This document shows, piece by piece, positions 33,286 through 47,587 of a stretch of 64,000 nucleotides of DNA. This DNA is from Pogostemon cablin (lineage: Eukaryota; Streptophyta; Magnoliopsida; Lamiales; Lamiaceae): contig CM042962.1 of NCBI GenBank assembly GCA_023678885.1, positions 20,784,336 through 20,848,335 on the forward strand, given 5' to 3'. Each line of letters begins with the position of its first letter. Positions within the stretch are counted from its first letter, which is position 1. Position numbers and translations under genes: made by a program. The notes under the pieces were generated by a model. It was given only the letters and a program-made list of their open reading frames with translations. It made no database searches and was not told the DNA's origin.

Positions 33286-34834
33286 CGCACTACCAAGGGA
33301 ACTATATACATCACTAAACTCAAGTCCAGTATAATACTTCCGACTATGGCAATCCAGTCTGGAACAAACTCTAATTTGAGTGCATGATCATTGGTGATTA
33401 CTGTATTCCCTGAAGATTAGCGATCATCAGTATATGCCACAAACCAAACAAAGATATTGGACAAGCTAGTACCAAATCTACAAACTAGTGAAAGCTTTAA
33501 ATTTAATAGCTATTTCAGAAGAAGCTGTAAGTTTTAGACCTCATGACCTCTTTGAATAAAACCTCAAATGTAAATTACAGAAAATATCAATATAGGGGTC
33601 AGTAAATGTAATTAACTGATTGGAAAGAGCAATATTTGTTCCTAGAGCAGAGTTTGTAAGAAAGGACATGTATAGTATGTTAATATGTTACATAAGTACA
33701 CTCAAACCACAATGATTTAACTAAAGTAAAAAAAAAAAATTAGAAAATGAGCTAGTGAGATATGATATAGCCTCATACAATGATTTCACGTGACACTAGT
33801 AAGATACCTATCAAGGTAGAGTTCCATGAAACTACAGAAAAACAATTCAAAAATACAAAATACCTAACACAACTTCGATTCCTTCGGGAACAAAAAGAAC
33901 TGAAACCGTTGCAATAACTATGTCTTTCACGGTAAACACATTTTCTGATGAACCAACATTTCCATATTTGACCTTCTGAGGACCCTGAAATTATTAGGCT
34001 ACAAAGGTGAAATTATATAAAACTTGGGACCTATTCATATAAAGTAGATTCCTCCCAAGAAGATGGTCAACATTGATTACAGGACCATTAAATCTAGAAT
34101 GTGATGAAGAGTTTTTCTGTCAGCATTTAAACTTTTTGAAAATGATGGAACTTGAGACATCAATATGGTGCCAAACCCTGTTAAAATGTCCTCTACTGCC
34201 TTCATGAGTTAGTTAGATTACCAAGAATTTTTTTGGCAAGATTATTTGCATGGTCAGCAACTGCCTGCCGGTTGTAACCAGAAGCTGCAACCTGTAATTA
34301 GTGGTAGAAGACGAAATAAAAAGTTGGATAACATTCTCGAGGAATAAAAGAACGTGAAATAAATCTTTAAAGGCATGTGATTAACAGCTATTAAGATCTA
34401 AAATCCACCGAAGAATATAGCATAAATATCTATGATCAATATATTAAATCCATGATTTAGGGATGGGATTAATGATTTGAAATTTTGTATGGACAACCAG
34501 GTTCAAACAAAAGTATGGCATTCGTCTTAAACTATTATGAAAGAAAATCTAGAACTTTTATCTGTTTAGTCTAATACATAGACATAACAGTAGGACATAA
34601 AAATAGCATAACAAGCTCCACACAACACATGGGATGGAAATTAATTAAATTTATAGGTTTCAAGACCTGATCAAAGCAAATAGGATTTATACCTGCAAAC
34701 TCAAAGATTTCAGGTGATATTCATATTGAAGATGCATCCTACCACTTACTGCAAGTAGAGCTTTATAAGGAACATCACCTATTTACACATGTCCCACCCA
34801 CAACACCACCCCCGATGATAGTTGTTTTAAGACC
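33286..34834 (-). pseudogene. Plastid dihydrolipoyl dehydrogenase (E3 of pyruvate dehydrogenase), internal exons, pseudogene
   Basis: E3 reoxidises lipoyl groups of the plastid pyruvate dehydrogenase complex using FAD and NAD. Four exons are readable on the minus strand: A 34693-34834 ('GLKTTIIGGGVVGGTCVNR' then 'VPYKALLAVSGRMHL'), B about 34161-34291 ('GYNRQAVADHANNLA', then 'MKAVEDILTGFG' in another frame), C 33864-33984 ('GPQKVKYG' and 'KDIVIATVSVLFVPEGIEV') and D 33286-33409 ('NDHALKLEFVPDWIAIVGS' then 'GLEFSDVYSSLGSA'). Damage: a frameshift in the redox motif with loss of the second catalytic cysteine, a frameshift in exon B, and a frameshift in the nucleotide-binding glycine motif of exon D. 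The first FAD-binding exon and everything after exon D are absent. Confidence 0.82.
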
Positions 34835-35065
34835 CTAAAAGTGCAAAGGGAGTTACTTCAGGTTACAACATAAATTGAGACAACAAAATATGCAGCAGAA
34901 ACATAAATTTCATGTTCAAATATCATGAACATATTTAATGATTGCCAAATCATTCTCATCATATGCCGAAATAACCAAGTTTTATTCATCAGATTCAAAA
35001 CTAACAAAACATTCAAGCATTGAAGAGGGACAAGTTGTAACAATCACATTAAGAAAAGCTTAATA
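34835..35065 (-). other. Intron remnant preceding exon A, joined to the satellite
   Basis: The sequence ends (minus strand) in a normal acceptor 'ttttag' before exon A. The expected preceding exon is missing; satellite DNA begins instead at about 35066. Confidence 0.6.
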
Positions 35066-37973
35066 ACTATATTCTCCAACTATATTCTCATGTCTAATAA
35101 CTAATTTAACCTTAAAATTGGTAAGAAAATGCTCACTTCAAGGAGTTCTTGACATGGCTCACAGAGTAGAATCAGCTCTGCACCGTGAGTTTTTAGTTAT
35201 TCAATGGTGGAAACTTTGTAGCATTTTTATAATCTAAAAACATATTCTCCAACTATATACTCATGTCTAATAACTAATTTGACCATAAAAATGGTAAGAA
35301 AATGTTTACCTCAATGAGTTCTTGAATTAGCTAATCGGGTAGAATCAGCTCTACACGTGAGGTTTTATTGACTCTATAGCGCAGGCATCCTAGCACTTTT
35401 ATACTCTAAAAACATATTCCCCAACTATACTTTCATGTCTAATAAATAATTTGACCATAAAATTGCCAATAAAATGCTCACTTCAAGGAGTTCTTGATCT
35501 GGCTAACGGAGTAGAATGAGCTCTGCACTTTGAGTTTTTTGTGATCTAAGGTGCAAGCTTCCTAGAACTTTTATACTATAAAAACTATTTATCTAATTGT
35601 ATTCTCATGTCTAAAAACTAATTTGACCAAAAAAATGACAAGAAAATTCTCACTACAAGGAGTTTTTGACTTGGCTCACAGAGTAGAATCAGCTCCGCAC
35701 TGTGAGTGTTTAGTGACTCTATGGTGCAAGCTTCTTAGCATTTTTATACTCAGAAAACATGTTCTCCGACTATATTCTCATGTCTAATCACTAATTTGAC
35801 CATAAAAATGGCAAGAAAATGCTCCCTTAAAGGTGGTCTTGACTTGGCTCATGGAGTAGAATTAGCTCTGCACTATCAGTTTTCAGTGACTCAATGGTAC
35901 AAGCTTCCTTGCATTTTTATACTCTGAAAACATATTCTCCAACTATATTCACATGTCTAATAACTAATTTGTCAATAAAAATGGCTAGAAAATACTCACT
36001 TCAAGGAGTTCTTGACCTGGCTCAGAAAAGCTGAGTCAGCTATGTACTGTGAGTTTTTAGTGACTCGATGGCGCTACCTTCCTAACATTTTTATACTCTG
36101 AAAACATGTTCTCAAACTATTCTCATGTCTAATAAATAATTTGACCATAAAATTAGCAAGAAAATGCTCACTTCAAGGAATTCTTGACCTGTTCACGGCT
36201 CCGCACTGTGAGTTTTTAATGACTCTTTGCTGCAAGCTTCCTTGCATTTTTATACTCAGAAAACATGTTCTTCAACTGTATTCTCATGCCTAATAACTAA
36301 TTTAACCTTAAAATAGGTAAGAACTTCAAGGAGTTCTTGACATGGCTCATAGAGTAGAATAAGCTCTGCACTGTGAGTTTTTAGTTATTCAATGGTGGAA
36401 ACTTTGTAGCATTTTTATAATCTAAAAACATGTTCTCCAACTATATACTCATGTCTGATAACTAATTTGACCATAAATATGGTAAGAAAATGTTTACTTC
36501 AATGAGTTCTTGAATTGGCTCATCGGGTAGAATCAGCTCTACACGTGAGGTTTTAGTTACTCTATAGCGCAGGCATCCTAGCACTTTTATACTCTAAAAA
36601 TATATTCCCCAACTATACTTTCATGTCTAATAAATAATTTGACCATAAAATTGCCAATAAAATGCTCACTTCAAGGAGTTCTTGATCTGGCTAACGGAGT
36701 AGAATGAGCTCTGCACTTTGAGTTTTTTGTGATCTAAGGTGAAAGCTTCGTAGAACTTTTATACCATGAAAACTTGTTATCCAACTGTATTCTCATGTCT
36801 AAAAACTAATTTGACCATAAAAATGGCAAGAAAATTCTCACTACAAGGAGTTCTTGACTTGTCTCACAGAGTATAATCAGCTCCGCACTGTGAGTGTTTA
36901 GTGACTCTATGGCGCAAGCTTCTTAGCATTTTTATACTCAGAAAACATGTTCTCCGACTATATTCTCATGTCTAATTACTAATTTGACCATAAAAATGGC
37001 AAGAAAATGCTCCCTTAAAGGTGGTCTTGACTTGGCTCACGGAGTAGAATTAGCTTTGCACTATGAGTTTTCAGTGACTCTATGGTACAAGCTTCCTTGC
37101 ATTTTTATACTCTGAAAACATATTCTCCAACTATATTCACATGTCTAATAACTAATTTGTCAATAAAAATGGCTAGAAAATACTCACTTCAAGGAGTTCT
37201 TGACCTGGCTCACAAAGCTGAGTCAGCTATGTACTGTGAGTTTTTAGTGACTCGATGGCGCTACCTTCCTAACATTTTTATACTCTGAAAACATGTTCTC
37301 AAACTATTCTCATGTCTAATAAATAATTTGACCATAAAATTAGCAAGAAAAGCTCACTTCAATGAATTCTTGACCTGTTCACGGAGTAGAATAAGCTCCG
37401 CACTGTGAGTTTTTAGTGACTCTTTGCTGCAAGCTTCCTTGCATTTTTATACTCAGAAAACATGTTCTGCAACTGTATTCTCATGCCTAATAACTAATTT
37501 AACCTTAAAATTGGTAAGAAAATGCTCACTTCAAGGAGTTCTTGACATGGCTCATAGAGTAGAATAAGCTCTACACTTCGAGTTTTTAGTTATTCTATGG
37601 CGGAAACTTTGTAGCATTTTTATAATCTGAAAAACATGTTCACCAACTATATACTCATGTTTAATAACTAATTAGACCATAAAAACGGTAAGAAAATGTT
37701 CACTTCAAGGAATTCTTTGAATTGGCTCATGGGGAAGAATCAGCTCTACACTGTGAGGTTTTAGTGACTCTATAGCGCAAGCATCCTAGCACTTTTATTC
37801 TCTAAAAACATATTCTCCAACTATACTTTCATGTCTAATAAATAATTTGACCATAAAATTGCCAATAAAATGCTCACTTCAAGGAGTTCTTGATCTGGCT
37901 AATGGAGTAGAATGAGCTCTGCACTTTGAGTTTTTTGTGATTTAAGGTGAAAGCTTCCTAGAACTTTTATACC
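35066..37973. repeat. Satellite array edge, mixed monomer order
   Basis: Monomers near the array boundary follow roughly the 7-type order but with more divergence. Shortened monomers occur near 36190 (the end of one monomer and its 'acggag' block lost) and near 36318 ('taggtaagaacttcaaggag', about 10 bp missing). Confidence 0.8.
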
Positions 37974-40900
37974 ATGAAAACTTGTTATCCAACTGTATTC
38001 TCATGTCTAAAAACTAATTTGACCATAAAAATGGCAAGAAAATTCTCACTACAAGGAATTCTTGACTTGTCTCAAAGAGTAGAATCAGCTCCGCACTGTG
38101 AGTGTTTAGTGACACTATGGCGCAAGCTTCTTTGCATTTTTATACTCAGAAAACATGTTCTCCTACTATATTCTCATGTCTAATTACTAATTTGACCATA
38201 AAAATGGCAAGAAAATTCTCCCTTCAAGGTGATCTTGACTTGGCTCACTGAGTAGAATCAACTCTGCACTATGAGTTTTCAGTGACTCTATGGTACAAGC
38301 TTCCTAGCATTTTTATACTCTGAAAACATATTCTCCAACTATATTCTCTTGTCTAATAACTAATTTGACCATAAAAATGGTAAGAAAATACTCACTTCAA
38401 GGAGTTCTTGACCTGGCTCACAAAGCAGAGTCAGCTATGTACTGTGAGTTTTTAGTAACTCGATGGCGCAACATTCCTAGCATTTTTATACTCTAAAAAC
38501 ATGTTCTAAAACTATATTATCATGTCTAATAACTAATTTGACCAAAAAATTAGCAAGAAAATGCTCACTTCAAGGAATTCTTGATCTGGCTCATGGAGTA
38601 GAATCAGCTCCGCACTGGGAGTTTTTAATGATCTAAGGTGCAAGCTTCCTAGAACTTTTATACTATGAAAACTATTTATCTAATTGTATTCTCATGTCTA
38701 AAAACTAATTTGACCATAAAAATGGCAAGAAAATTCTCGCTACAAGGAGTTCTTGACTTGGCTCACTGAGTAGAATCAGCTCCGCACTGTGAGTGTTTAG
38801 TGACTCTATGGTACAAGCTTCCTAGCATTTTTATACTCTGAAAACATGCTTTCCAACTATATTCTCATGTCTAATCACTAATTTGACCATAAAAATGGCA
38901 AGAAAATGCTCCCTTAAAGGTGGTCTTGACTTGGCTCATGGAGTAGAATTAGCTCTGCACTATCAGTTTTCAGTGACTCAATGGTACAAGCTTCCTTGCA
39001 TTTTTATACTCTGAAAACATATTCTCCAACTATATTCACATGTCTAATAACTAATTTGTCAATAAAAATGGCTAGAAAATACTCACTTCAAGGAGTTCTT
39101 GACCTGGCTCAGAAAAGCTGAGTCAGCTATGTACTGTGAGTTTTTAGTGACTCGATGGCGCTACCTTCCTAACATTTTTATACTCTGAAAACATGTTCTC
39201 AAACTATTCTCATGTCTAATAACTAATTTGACTATAAAATTAGCAAGAAAATGCTCACTTCAAGGAATTCTTGACCTGTTCACGGAGTAGAATAAGCTCC
39301 GCACTGTGAGTTTTTAGTGACTCTTTGCTGCAAGCTTCCTTGCATTTTTATACTCAGAAAACATGTTCTGCAACTGTATTCTCATGCTTAATAACTAATT
39401 TAACCTTAAAATTGGAAAGAAAATGCTCACTTCACGGAGTTCTTGACATGGCTCATAGAGTAGAATAAGCTCTACACTATGAGTTTTTAGTTATTCTATG
39501 GCGGAAACTTTGTAGCATTTTTATAATATGAAAACATGTTCACCAACTATATACTCATGTTTAATAACTAATTAGACCATAAAAACGGTAAGAAAATGTT
39601 CACTTCAAGGAATTCTTGAATTGGCTCATGGGGTAGAATCAGCTCTACACTGTGAGGTTTTAGTGACTCTATAGCGCAAGCATCCTAGCACTTTTATTCT
39701 CTAAAAACATATTCTCCAACTATACTTTCATGTCTAATAAATAATTTGACCATAAAATTGCCAATAGAATGCTCACTTCAAGGAGTTCTTGATCTGGCTT
39801 ATGGAGTAGAATGAGCTCTGCACTTTGAGTTTTTTGTGATCTAAGGTGAAAGCTTCCTAGAACTTTTATACCATGAAAACTTGTTATCCAACTGTATTCT
39901 CATGTCTAAAAACTAATTTGACCATAAAAATGGCAAGAAAATTCTCACTACAAGGAGTTCTTGACTTGTCTCACAGAGTAGAATCAGCTCCGCACTGTGA
40001 GTGTTTAGTGACACTATGGCGCAAGCTTCTTAGCATTTTTATACTCAGAAAACATGTTCTCCGACTATATTCTCATGTCTAATTACTAATTTGACCATAA
40101 AAATGGCAAGAAAATGCTCCCTTCAAGGTGGTCTTGACTTGGCTCACGGAGTAGAATCAACTCTGCACTATGAGTTTTCAGTGACTCTATGGTACAAGCT
40201 TCCTAGCATTTTTATACTCTGAAAACATATTCTCCAACTATATTCTCTTGTCTAATAACTAATTTGACCATAAAAATGGTAAGAAAATACTCACTTCAAG
40301 GAGTTCTTGACCTGGCTCACAAAGCAGAGTCAGCTATGTACTGTGAGTTTTTAGTAACTCGATGGCGCAACATTCCTAGCATTTTTATACTCTAAAAACA
40401 TGTTCTCAAACTATATTATCATGTCTAATAACTAATTTGACCAAAAAATTAGCAAGAAAATGCTCACTTCAAGGAATTCTTGATCTGGCTCATGGAGTAG
40501 AATCAGCTCCGCACTGGGAGTTTTTAATGATCTAAGGTGCAAGCTTCCTAGAACTTTTATACTATGAAAACTATTTATCTAATTGTATTCTCATGTCTAA
40601 AAACTAATTTGACCATAAAAATGGCAAGAAAATTCTCGCTACAAGGAGTTCATGACTTGGCTCACTGAGTAGAATCAGCTCCGCACTGTGAGTGTTTAGT
40701 GACTCTATGGTACAAGCTTCCTAGCATTTTTATACTCTGAAAACATGCTTTCCAACTATATTCTCATGTCTAATCACTAATTTGACCATAAAAATGGCAA
40801 GAAAATGCTCCCTTAAAGGTGGTCTTGACTTGGCTCATGGAGTAGAATTAGCTCTGCACTATCAGTTTTCAGTGACTCAATGGTACAAGCTTCCTTGCAT

Positions 40901-41771
40901 TTTTATACTCTGAAAACATATTCTCCAACTATATTCACATGTCTAATAACTAATTTGTCAATAAAAATGGCTAGAAAATACTCACTTCAAGGAGTTCTTG
41001 ACCTGGCTCAGAAAAGTTGAGTCAGCTATGTACTGTGAGTTTTTAGTGACTCGATGGCGCTACCTTCCTAACATTTTTATACTCTGAAAACATGTTCTCA
41101 AACCATTCTCATGTCTAATAACTAATTTGACTATAAAATTAGCAAGAAAATGCTCACTTCAAGGAATTCTTGACCTGTTCACGGAGTAGAATAAGCTCCG
41201 CACTGTGAGTTTTTAGTGACTCTTTGCTGCAAGCTTCCTTGCATTTTTATACTCAGAAAACATGTTCTGCAACTGTATTCTCATGCTTAATAACTAATTT
41301 AACCTTAAAATTGGAAAGAAAATGCTCACTTCACGGAGTTCTTGACATGGCTCATAGAGTAGAATAAGCTCTACACTATGAGTTTTTAGTTATTCTATGG
41401 CGGAAACTTTGTAGCATTTTTATAATATGAAAACATGTTCACCAACTATATACTCATGTTTAATAACTAATTAGACCATAAAAACGGTAAGAAAATGTTC
41501 ACTTCAAGGAATTCTTGAATTGGCTCATGGGGTAGAATCAGCTCTACACTGTGAGGTTTTAGTGACTCTATAGCGCAAGCATCCTAGCACTTTTATTCTC
41601 TAAAAACATATTCTCCAACTATACTTTCATGTCTAATAAATAATTTGACCATAAAATTGCCAATAGAATGCTCACTTCAAGGAGTTCTTGATCTGGCTTA
41701 TGGAGTAGAATGAGCTCTGCACTTTGAGTTTTTTGTGATCTTAGGTGAAAGCTTCCTAGAACTTTTATACC
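37974..41771. repeat. Higher-order repeat, 11 monomers, 1,899 bp, two full copies
   Basis: Type-A monomer ('cttgttatccaactg') starts recur at 37974, 39873 and 41772, exactly 1,899 bp apart. Within each unit the order is A B C D E F G H I J K. The second and third copies look nearly identical by eye, which implies recent amplification. The third copy keeps only A-D (to about 42430) before changing order. Confidence 0.92.
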
Positions 41772-43296
41772 ATGAAAACTTGTTATCCAACTGTATTCTC
41801 ATGTCTAAAAACTAATTTGACCATAAAAATGGCAAGAAAATTCTCACTACAAGGAGTTCTTGACTTGTCTCACAGAGTAAAATCAGCTCCGCACTGTGAG
41901 TGTTTAGTGACACTATGGCGCAAGCTTCTTAGCATTTTTATACTCAGAAAACATGTTCTCCGACTATATTCTCATGTCTAATTACTAATTTGACCATAAA
42001 AATGGCAAGAAAATGCTCCCTTCAAGGTGGTCTTGACTTGGCTCACGGAGTAGAATCAACTCTGCACTATGAGTTTTCAGTGACTCTATGGTACAAGCTT
42101 CCTAGCATTTTTATACTCTGAAAACATATTCTCCAACTATATTCTCTTGTCTAATAACTAATTTGACCATAAAAATGGTAAGAAAATACTCACTTCAAGG
42201 AGTTCTTGACCTGACTCACAAAGCAGAGTCAGCTATGTACTGTGAGTTTTTAGTAACTCGATGGCGCAACATTCCTAGCATTTTTATACTCTAAAAACAT
42301 GTTCTCAAACTATATTATCATGTCTAATAACTAATTTGACCATAAAATTTGCAAGAAAATGCTCACTTCAAGGAATTCTTGATCTGGCTCATGGAGTAGA
42401 ATCAGCTCCGCACTGGGAGTTTTTAGTGACTCTTTGCTGCAAGCTTCCAGACATTTTTATAAGCAGAAAACATGTTCTCCAACTATATTCTCATGTCTAA
42501 TCACTAATTTAACCTTAGAATTGGTAAGAAAATGCTCACTTCAAGGAGTTCTTGACATGGCTCACAGAGTAGAATCAGCTCTGCACTGTGAGTTTTTAGT
42601 TATTCAATGGTGGAAACTTTGTAGCATTTTTATAATCTAAAAACATGTTCTCCAACTATATACTCATGTCTAATAACTAATTTGACCATAAAAATGGTAA
42701 GAAAATGTTTACTTCAATGAGTTCTTGAATTGGCTCATCGGGTAGAATCAGCTCTACACGTGAGGTTTTATTGACTCTATAGCGCTGGCATCCTAGCACT
42801 TTTATACTCTAAAAACATATTCCCCAACTATAATTTCATGTCTAATAAATAATTTGACCATAAAATTGTCAATAAAATGCTCACTTCAAGGAGTTCTTGA
42901 TCTGGCTAACGGAGTAGAATGAGCTCTGCACTTTGAGTTTTTTGTGATCAAAGGTGCAAGCTTCCTAGAACTTTTATACTATAAAAACTATTTATCTAAT
43001 TGTATTCTCATGTCTAAAAACTAATTTGACCAAAAAAATGACAAGAAAATTCTCACTACAAGGAGTTCTTGACTTGGCTCACAGAGTAGAATCATCTCCG
43101 CACTGTGAGTGTTTAGTGACACTATGGTGCAAGCTTCCTAGCATTTTTATACTCTGAAAACATGCTCTCCAATTATATTCTCATGTCTAATTACTAATTT
43201 GACCATAAAAATGGCAAGAAAATGCACCCTTAAAGGTGGTCTTGACTTGGCTCACGGAGTAGAATTAGCTCTGCACTATGAGTTTTCAGCGACTCT

Positions 43297-45710
43297 ATGG
43301 TACAAGCTTCCTTGCATTTTTATACTCTGAAAACATATTCTCCAACTATATTCACATGTCTAATAACTAATTTGAATATAAAAATGGCTAGAAAATACTC
43401 ACTTCAAGGATTTCTTGACCTGGCTCACAAAGCAGAGTCAGCTATGTACTGTGAGTTTTTAGTGACTCGATGGCGCTACCTTCCTAACATTTTTATACTC
43501 TGAAAACATGTTCTCAAACTATTCCCATGTCTAATAACTAATTTGACCATAAAATTAGCAAGAAAATGCTCACTTCAAGGAATTCTTGACCTGTTCACGG
43601 AGTAGAATAAGCTCCGCACTGTGAGTTTTTAGTGACTCTTTGCTGCAAGCTTCCTTGCATTTTTATACTCAGAAAACATGTTCTCCAACTGTATTCTCAT
43701 GCCTAATAACTAATTTAACCTTAAAATTGGTAAGAAAATGCTCACTTCAAGGAGTTCTTGACATGGCTCATAGAGTAGAATAAGCTCTACACTATGAGAT
43801 TTTAGTTATTCTATGGCGGAAACTTTGTAGCATTTTTATAATCTGAAAACATGTTCACCAACTATATACTCATGTTTAATAACTAATTAGATCATTAAAA
43901 CGGTAAGAAAATGTTCACTTCAAGGAACTCTTGAATTGGCTCATGGGGTAGAATCAGCTCTACACTGTGAGGTTTTAGTGACTCTATAGCGCAAGCATCC
44001 TAGCACTTTTATTCTCTAAAAACATATTCTCCAACTATACTTTCATGTCTAATAAATAATTTGACCATAAAATTGCCAATAAAATGTTCACTTCAAGGAG
44101 TTCTTGATCTGGCTAATGGAGTAGAATTAGCTCTGCACTTTGAGTTTTTTGTGATCTAAGGTGAAAGCTTCCTAGAACTTTTATACCATGAAAACTTGTT
44201 ATCCAACTGTATTCTCATGTCTAAAAACTAATTTAACCATAAAAATGGCAAGAAAATTCTCACTACAAGGAGTTCTTGACTTGGCTCACAGAGTAGAATC
44301 AGCTCCGCACTGTGAGTGTTTAGTGACTCTATGGTACAAGCTTCCTAGAATTTTTATACTCAGAAAACATGCTCCCCAACTATATTCTCATGTCTAATTA
44401 CTAATTTGACCATAAAAATGGCAAGAAAATGCACACTTTAAGGTGGTCTTGACTTGGCTCACGGAGTAGAATTAGCTCTGCACTATGAGTTTTCAGCGAC
44501 TCTATGGTACAAGCTTCCTTGCATTTTTATACTCTGAAAACATATTCTCCAACTATATTCATATGTCTAATAACTAATTTGACAATAAAAATGGCTAGAA
44601 AATACTCACTTCAAGGAGTTCTTGACCTGGCTCACAAAGCAGAGTCAGCTATGTACTGTGAGTTTTTAGTGACTCGATGGCGCTACCTTCCTAACATTTT
44701 TATACTCTGAAAAAATGTTCTCAAACTATTCCCATGTCTAATAACTAATTTGAACATAAAATTAGCAAGAAAATGCTCACTTCAAGGAATTCTTGACCTG
44801 TTCACGGAGTAGAATAAGCTCCGCACTGTGAGTTTTTAGTGACTCTTTGCTGCAAGCTTCCTTGCATTTTTATACTCAGAAAACATGTTCTCCAACTGTA
44901 TTCTCATGCCTAATAACTAATTTAACCTTAAAATTGGTAAGAAAATGCTCACTTCAAGGAGTTCTTGACATGGCTCATAGAGTAGAATAAGCTCTACACT
45001 ATGAGATTTTAGTTATTCTATGGCGGAAACTTTGTAGCATTTTTATAATCTGAAAACATGTTCACCAACTATATACTCATGTTTAATAACTAATTAGATC
45101 ATAAAAACGGTAAGAAAATGTTCACTTCAGGGAATTCTTGAATTGGCTCATGGGGTAGAATCAGCTCTACACTGTGAGGTTTTAGTGACTCTATAGCGCA
45201 AGCATCCTAGCACTTTTATTCTCTAAAAACATATTCTCCAACTATACTTTCATGTCTAATAAATAATTTGACCATAAAATTGCCAATAAAATGCTCACTT
45301 CAAGGAGTTCTTGATCTGGCTAATGGAGTAGAATGAGCTCTGCACTTTGAGTTTTTTGTGATCTAAGGTGAAAGCTTCCTAGAACTTTTATACCATGAAA
45401 ACTTGTTATCCAACTGTATTCTCATGTCTAAAAACTAATTTGACCATAAAAATGGCAAGAAAATTCTCACTACAAAGAGTTCTTGACTTGGCTCACAGAG
45501 TAGAATCAGCTCCGCACTGTGAGTGTTTAGTGACTCTATGGTACAAGCTTCCTAGCATTTTTATACTCAGAAAACATGCTCTCCAACTATATTCTCATGT
45601 CTAATTACTAATTTGACCATAAAAATGGCAAGAAAATGCTCCCTTAAAGGTGGTCTTGACTTGGCTCACGGAGTAGAATCAACTCTGCACTATGAGTTTT
45701 CAGTGACTCT
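43297..45710. repeat. Higher-order repeat, 7 monomers, 1,207 bp, two copies
   Basis: Matching positions 43297, 44504 and 45711, and 44188 and 45395, are 1,207 bp apart. The order is A F G H I J K, which equals the 11-monomer unit without B, C, D and E. Confidence 0.9.
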
Positions 45711-47587
45711 ATGGTACAAGCTTCCTTGTATTTTTATACTCTGAAAACATATTCTCCAACTATATTCACATGTCTAATAACTAATTTGACCATAAAAATG
45801 GTAAGAAAATACTCACTTCAAGGGGTTCTTGACCTGGCTCACAAAGCAGAGTCAGCTATGTACTGTGAGTTTTTAGTAACTCGATGGCGCAACATTCCTA
45901 GCATTTTATACTCTGAAAACATGTTCTCAAACTATTCTCATGTCTAATAACTAATTTGACCATAAAATTAGCAAGAAAATGCTCACTTCAAGGAATTCTT
46001 GACCCGTTCACGGCTCCGCACTGTGAGTTTTTAATGACTCTTTGCTGCAAGCTTCCTTGCATTTTTATACTCAGAAAACATGTTCTTCAACTGTATTCTC
46101 ATGCCTAATAACTAATTTAACCTTAAAATAGGTAAGAACTTCAAGGAGTTCTTGACATGGCTCATAGAGTAGAATAAGCTCTGCACTGTGAGTTTTTAGT
46201 TATTCAATGGTGGAAACTTTGTAGCATTTTTATAATCTAAAAACATGTTCTCCAACTATATACTCATGTCTGATAACTAATTTGACCATAAATATGGTAA
46301 GAAAATGTTTACTTCAATGAGTTCTTGAATTGGCTCATCGGGTAGAATCAGCTCTACACGTGAGGTTTTAGTTACTCTATAGCGCAGGCATCCTAGCACT
46401 TTTATACTCTAAAAATATATTCCCCAACTATACTTTCATGTCTAATAAATAATTTGACCATAAAATTGCCAATAAAATGCTCACTTCAAGGAGTTCTTGA
46501 TCTGGCTAACGGAGTAGAATGAGCTCTGCACTTTGAGTTTTTTGTGATCTAAGGTGAAAGCTTCGTAGAACTTTTATACCATGAAAACTTGTTATCCAAC
46601 TGTATTCTCATGTCTAAAAACTAATTTAACCATAAAAATGGCAAGAAAATTCTCACTACAAGGAGTTCTTGACTTGGCTCACAGAGTAGAATCAGCTCCG
46701 CACTGTGAGTGTTTAGTGACTCTATGGTACAAGCTTCCTAGAATTTTTATACTCAGAAAACATGTTCTTCAACTGTATTCTCATGCCTAATAACTAATTT
46801 AACCTTAAAATTGGTAAGAAAATGCTCACTTCAAGGAGTTCTTGACATGGCTCATAGAGTAGAATAAGCTCTACACTATGAGATTTTAGTTATTCTATGG
46901 CGGAAACTTTGTAGCATTTTTATAATCTGAAAACATGTTCACCAACTATATACTCATGTTTAATAACTAATTAGATCATAAAAACGGTAAGAAAATGTTC
47001 ACTTCAGGGAATTCTTGAATTGGCTCATGGGGTAGAATCAGCTCTACACTGTGAGGTTTTAGTGACTCTATAGCGCAAGCATCCTAGCACTTTTATTCTC
47101 TAAAAACATATTCTCCAACTATACTTTCATGTCTAATAAATAATTTGACCATAAAATTGCCAATAAAATGCTCACTTCAAGGAGTTCTTGATCTGGCTAA
47201 TGGAGTAGAATGAGCTCTGCACTTTGAGTTTTTTGTGATCTAAGGTGAAAGCTTCCTAGAACTTTTATACCATGAAAACTTGTTATCCAACTGTATTCTC
47301 ATGTCTAAAAACTAATTTGACCATAAAAATGGCAAGAAAATTCTCACTACAAAGAGTTCTTGACTTGGCTCACAGAGTAGAATCAGCTCCGCACTGTGAG
47401 TGTTTAGTGACTCTATGGTACAAGCTTCCTAGCATTTTTATACTCAGAAAACATGCTCTCCAACTATATTCTCATGTCTAATTACTAATTTGACCATAAA
47501 AATGGCAAGAAAATGCTCCCTTAAAGGTGGTCTTGACTTGGCTCACGGAGTAGAATCAACTCTGCACTATGAGTTTTCAGTGACTCT

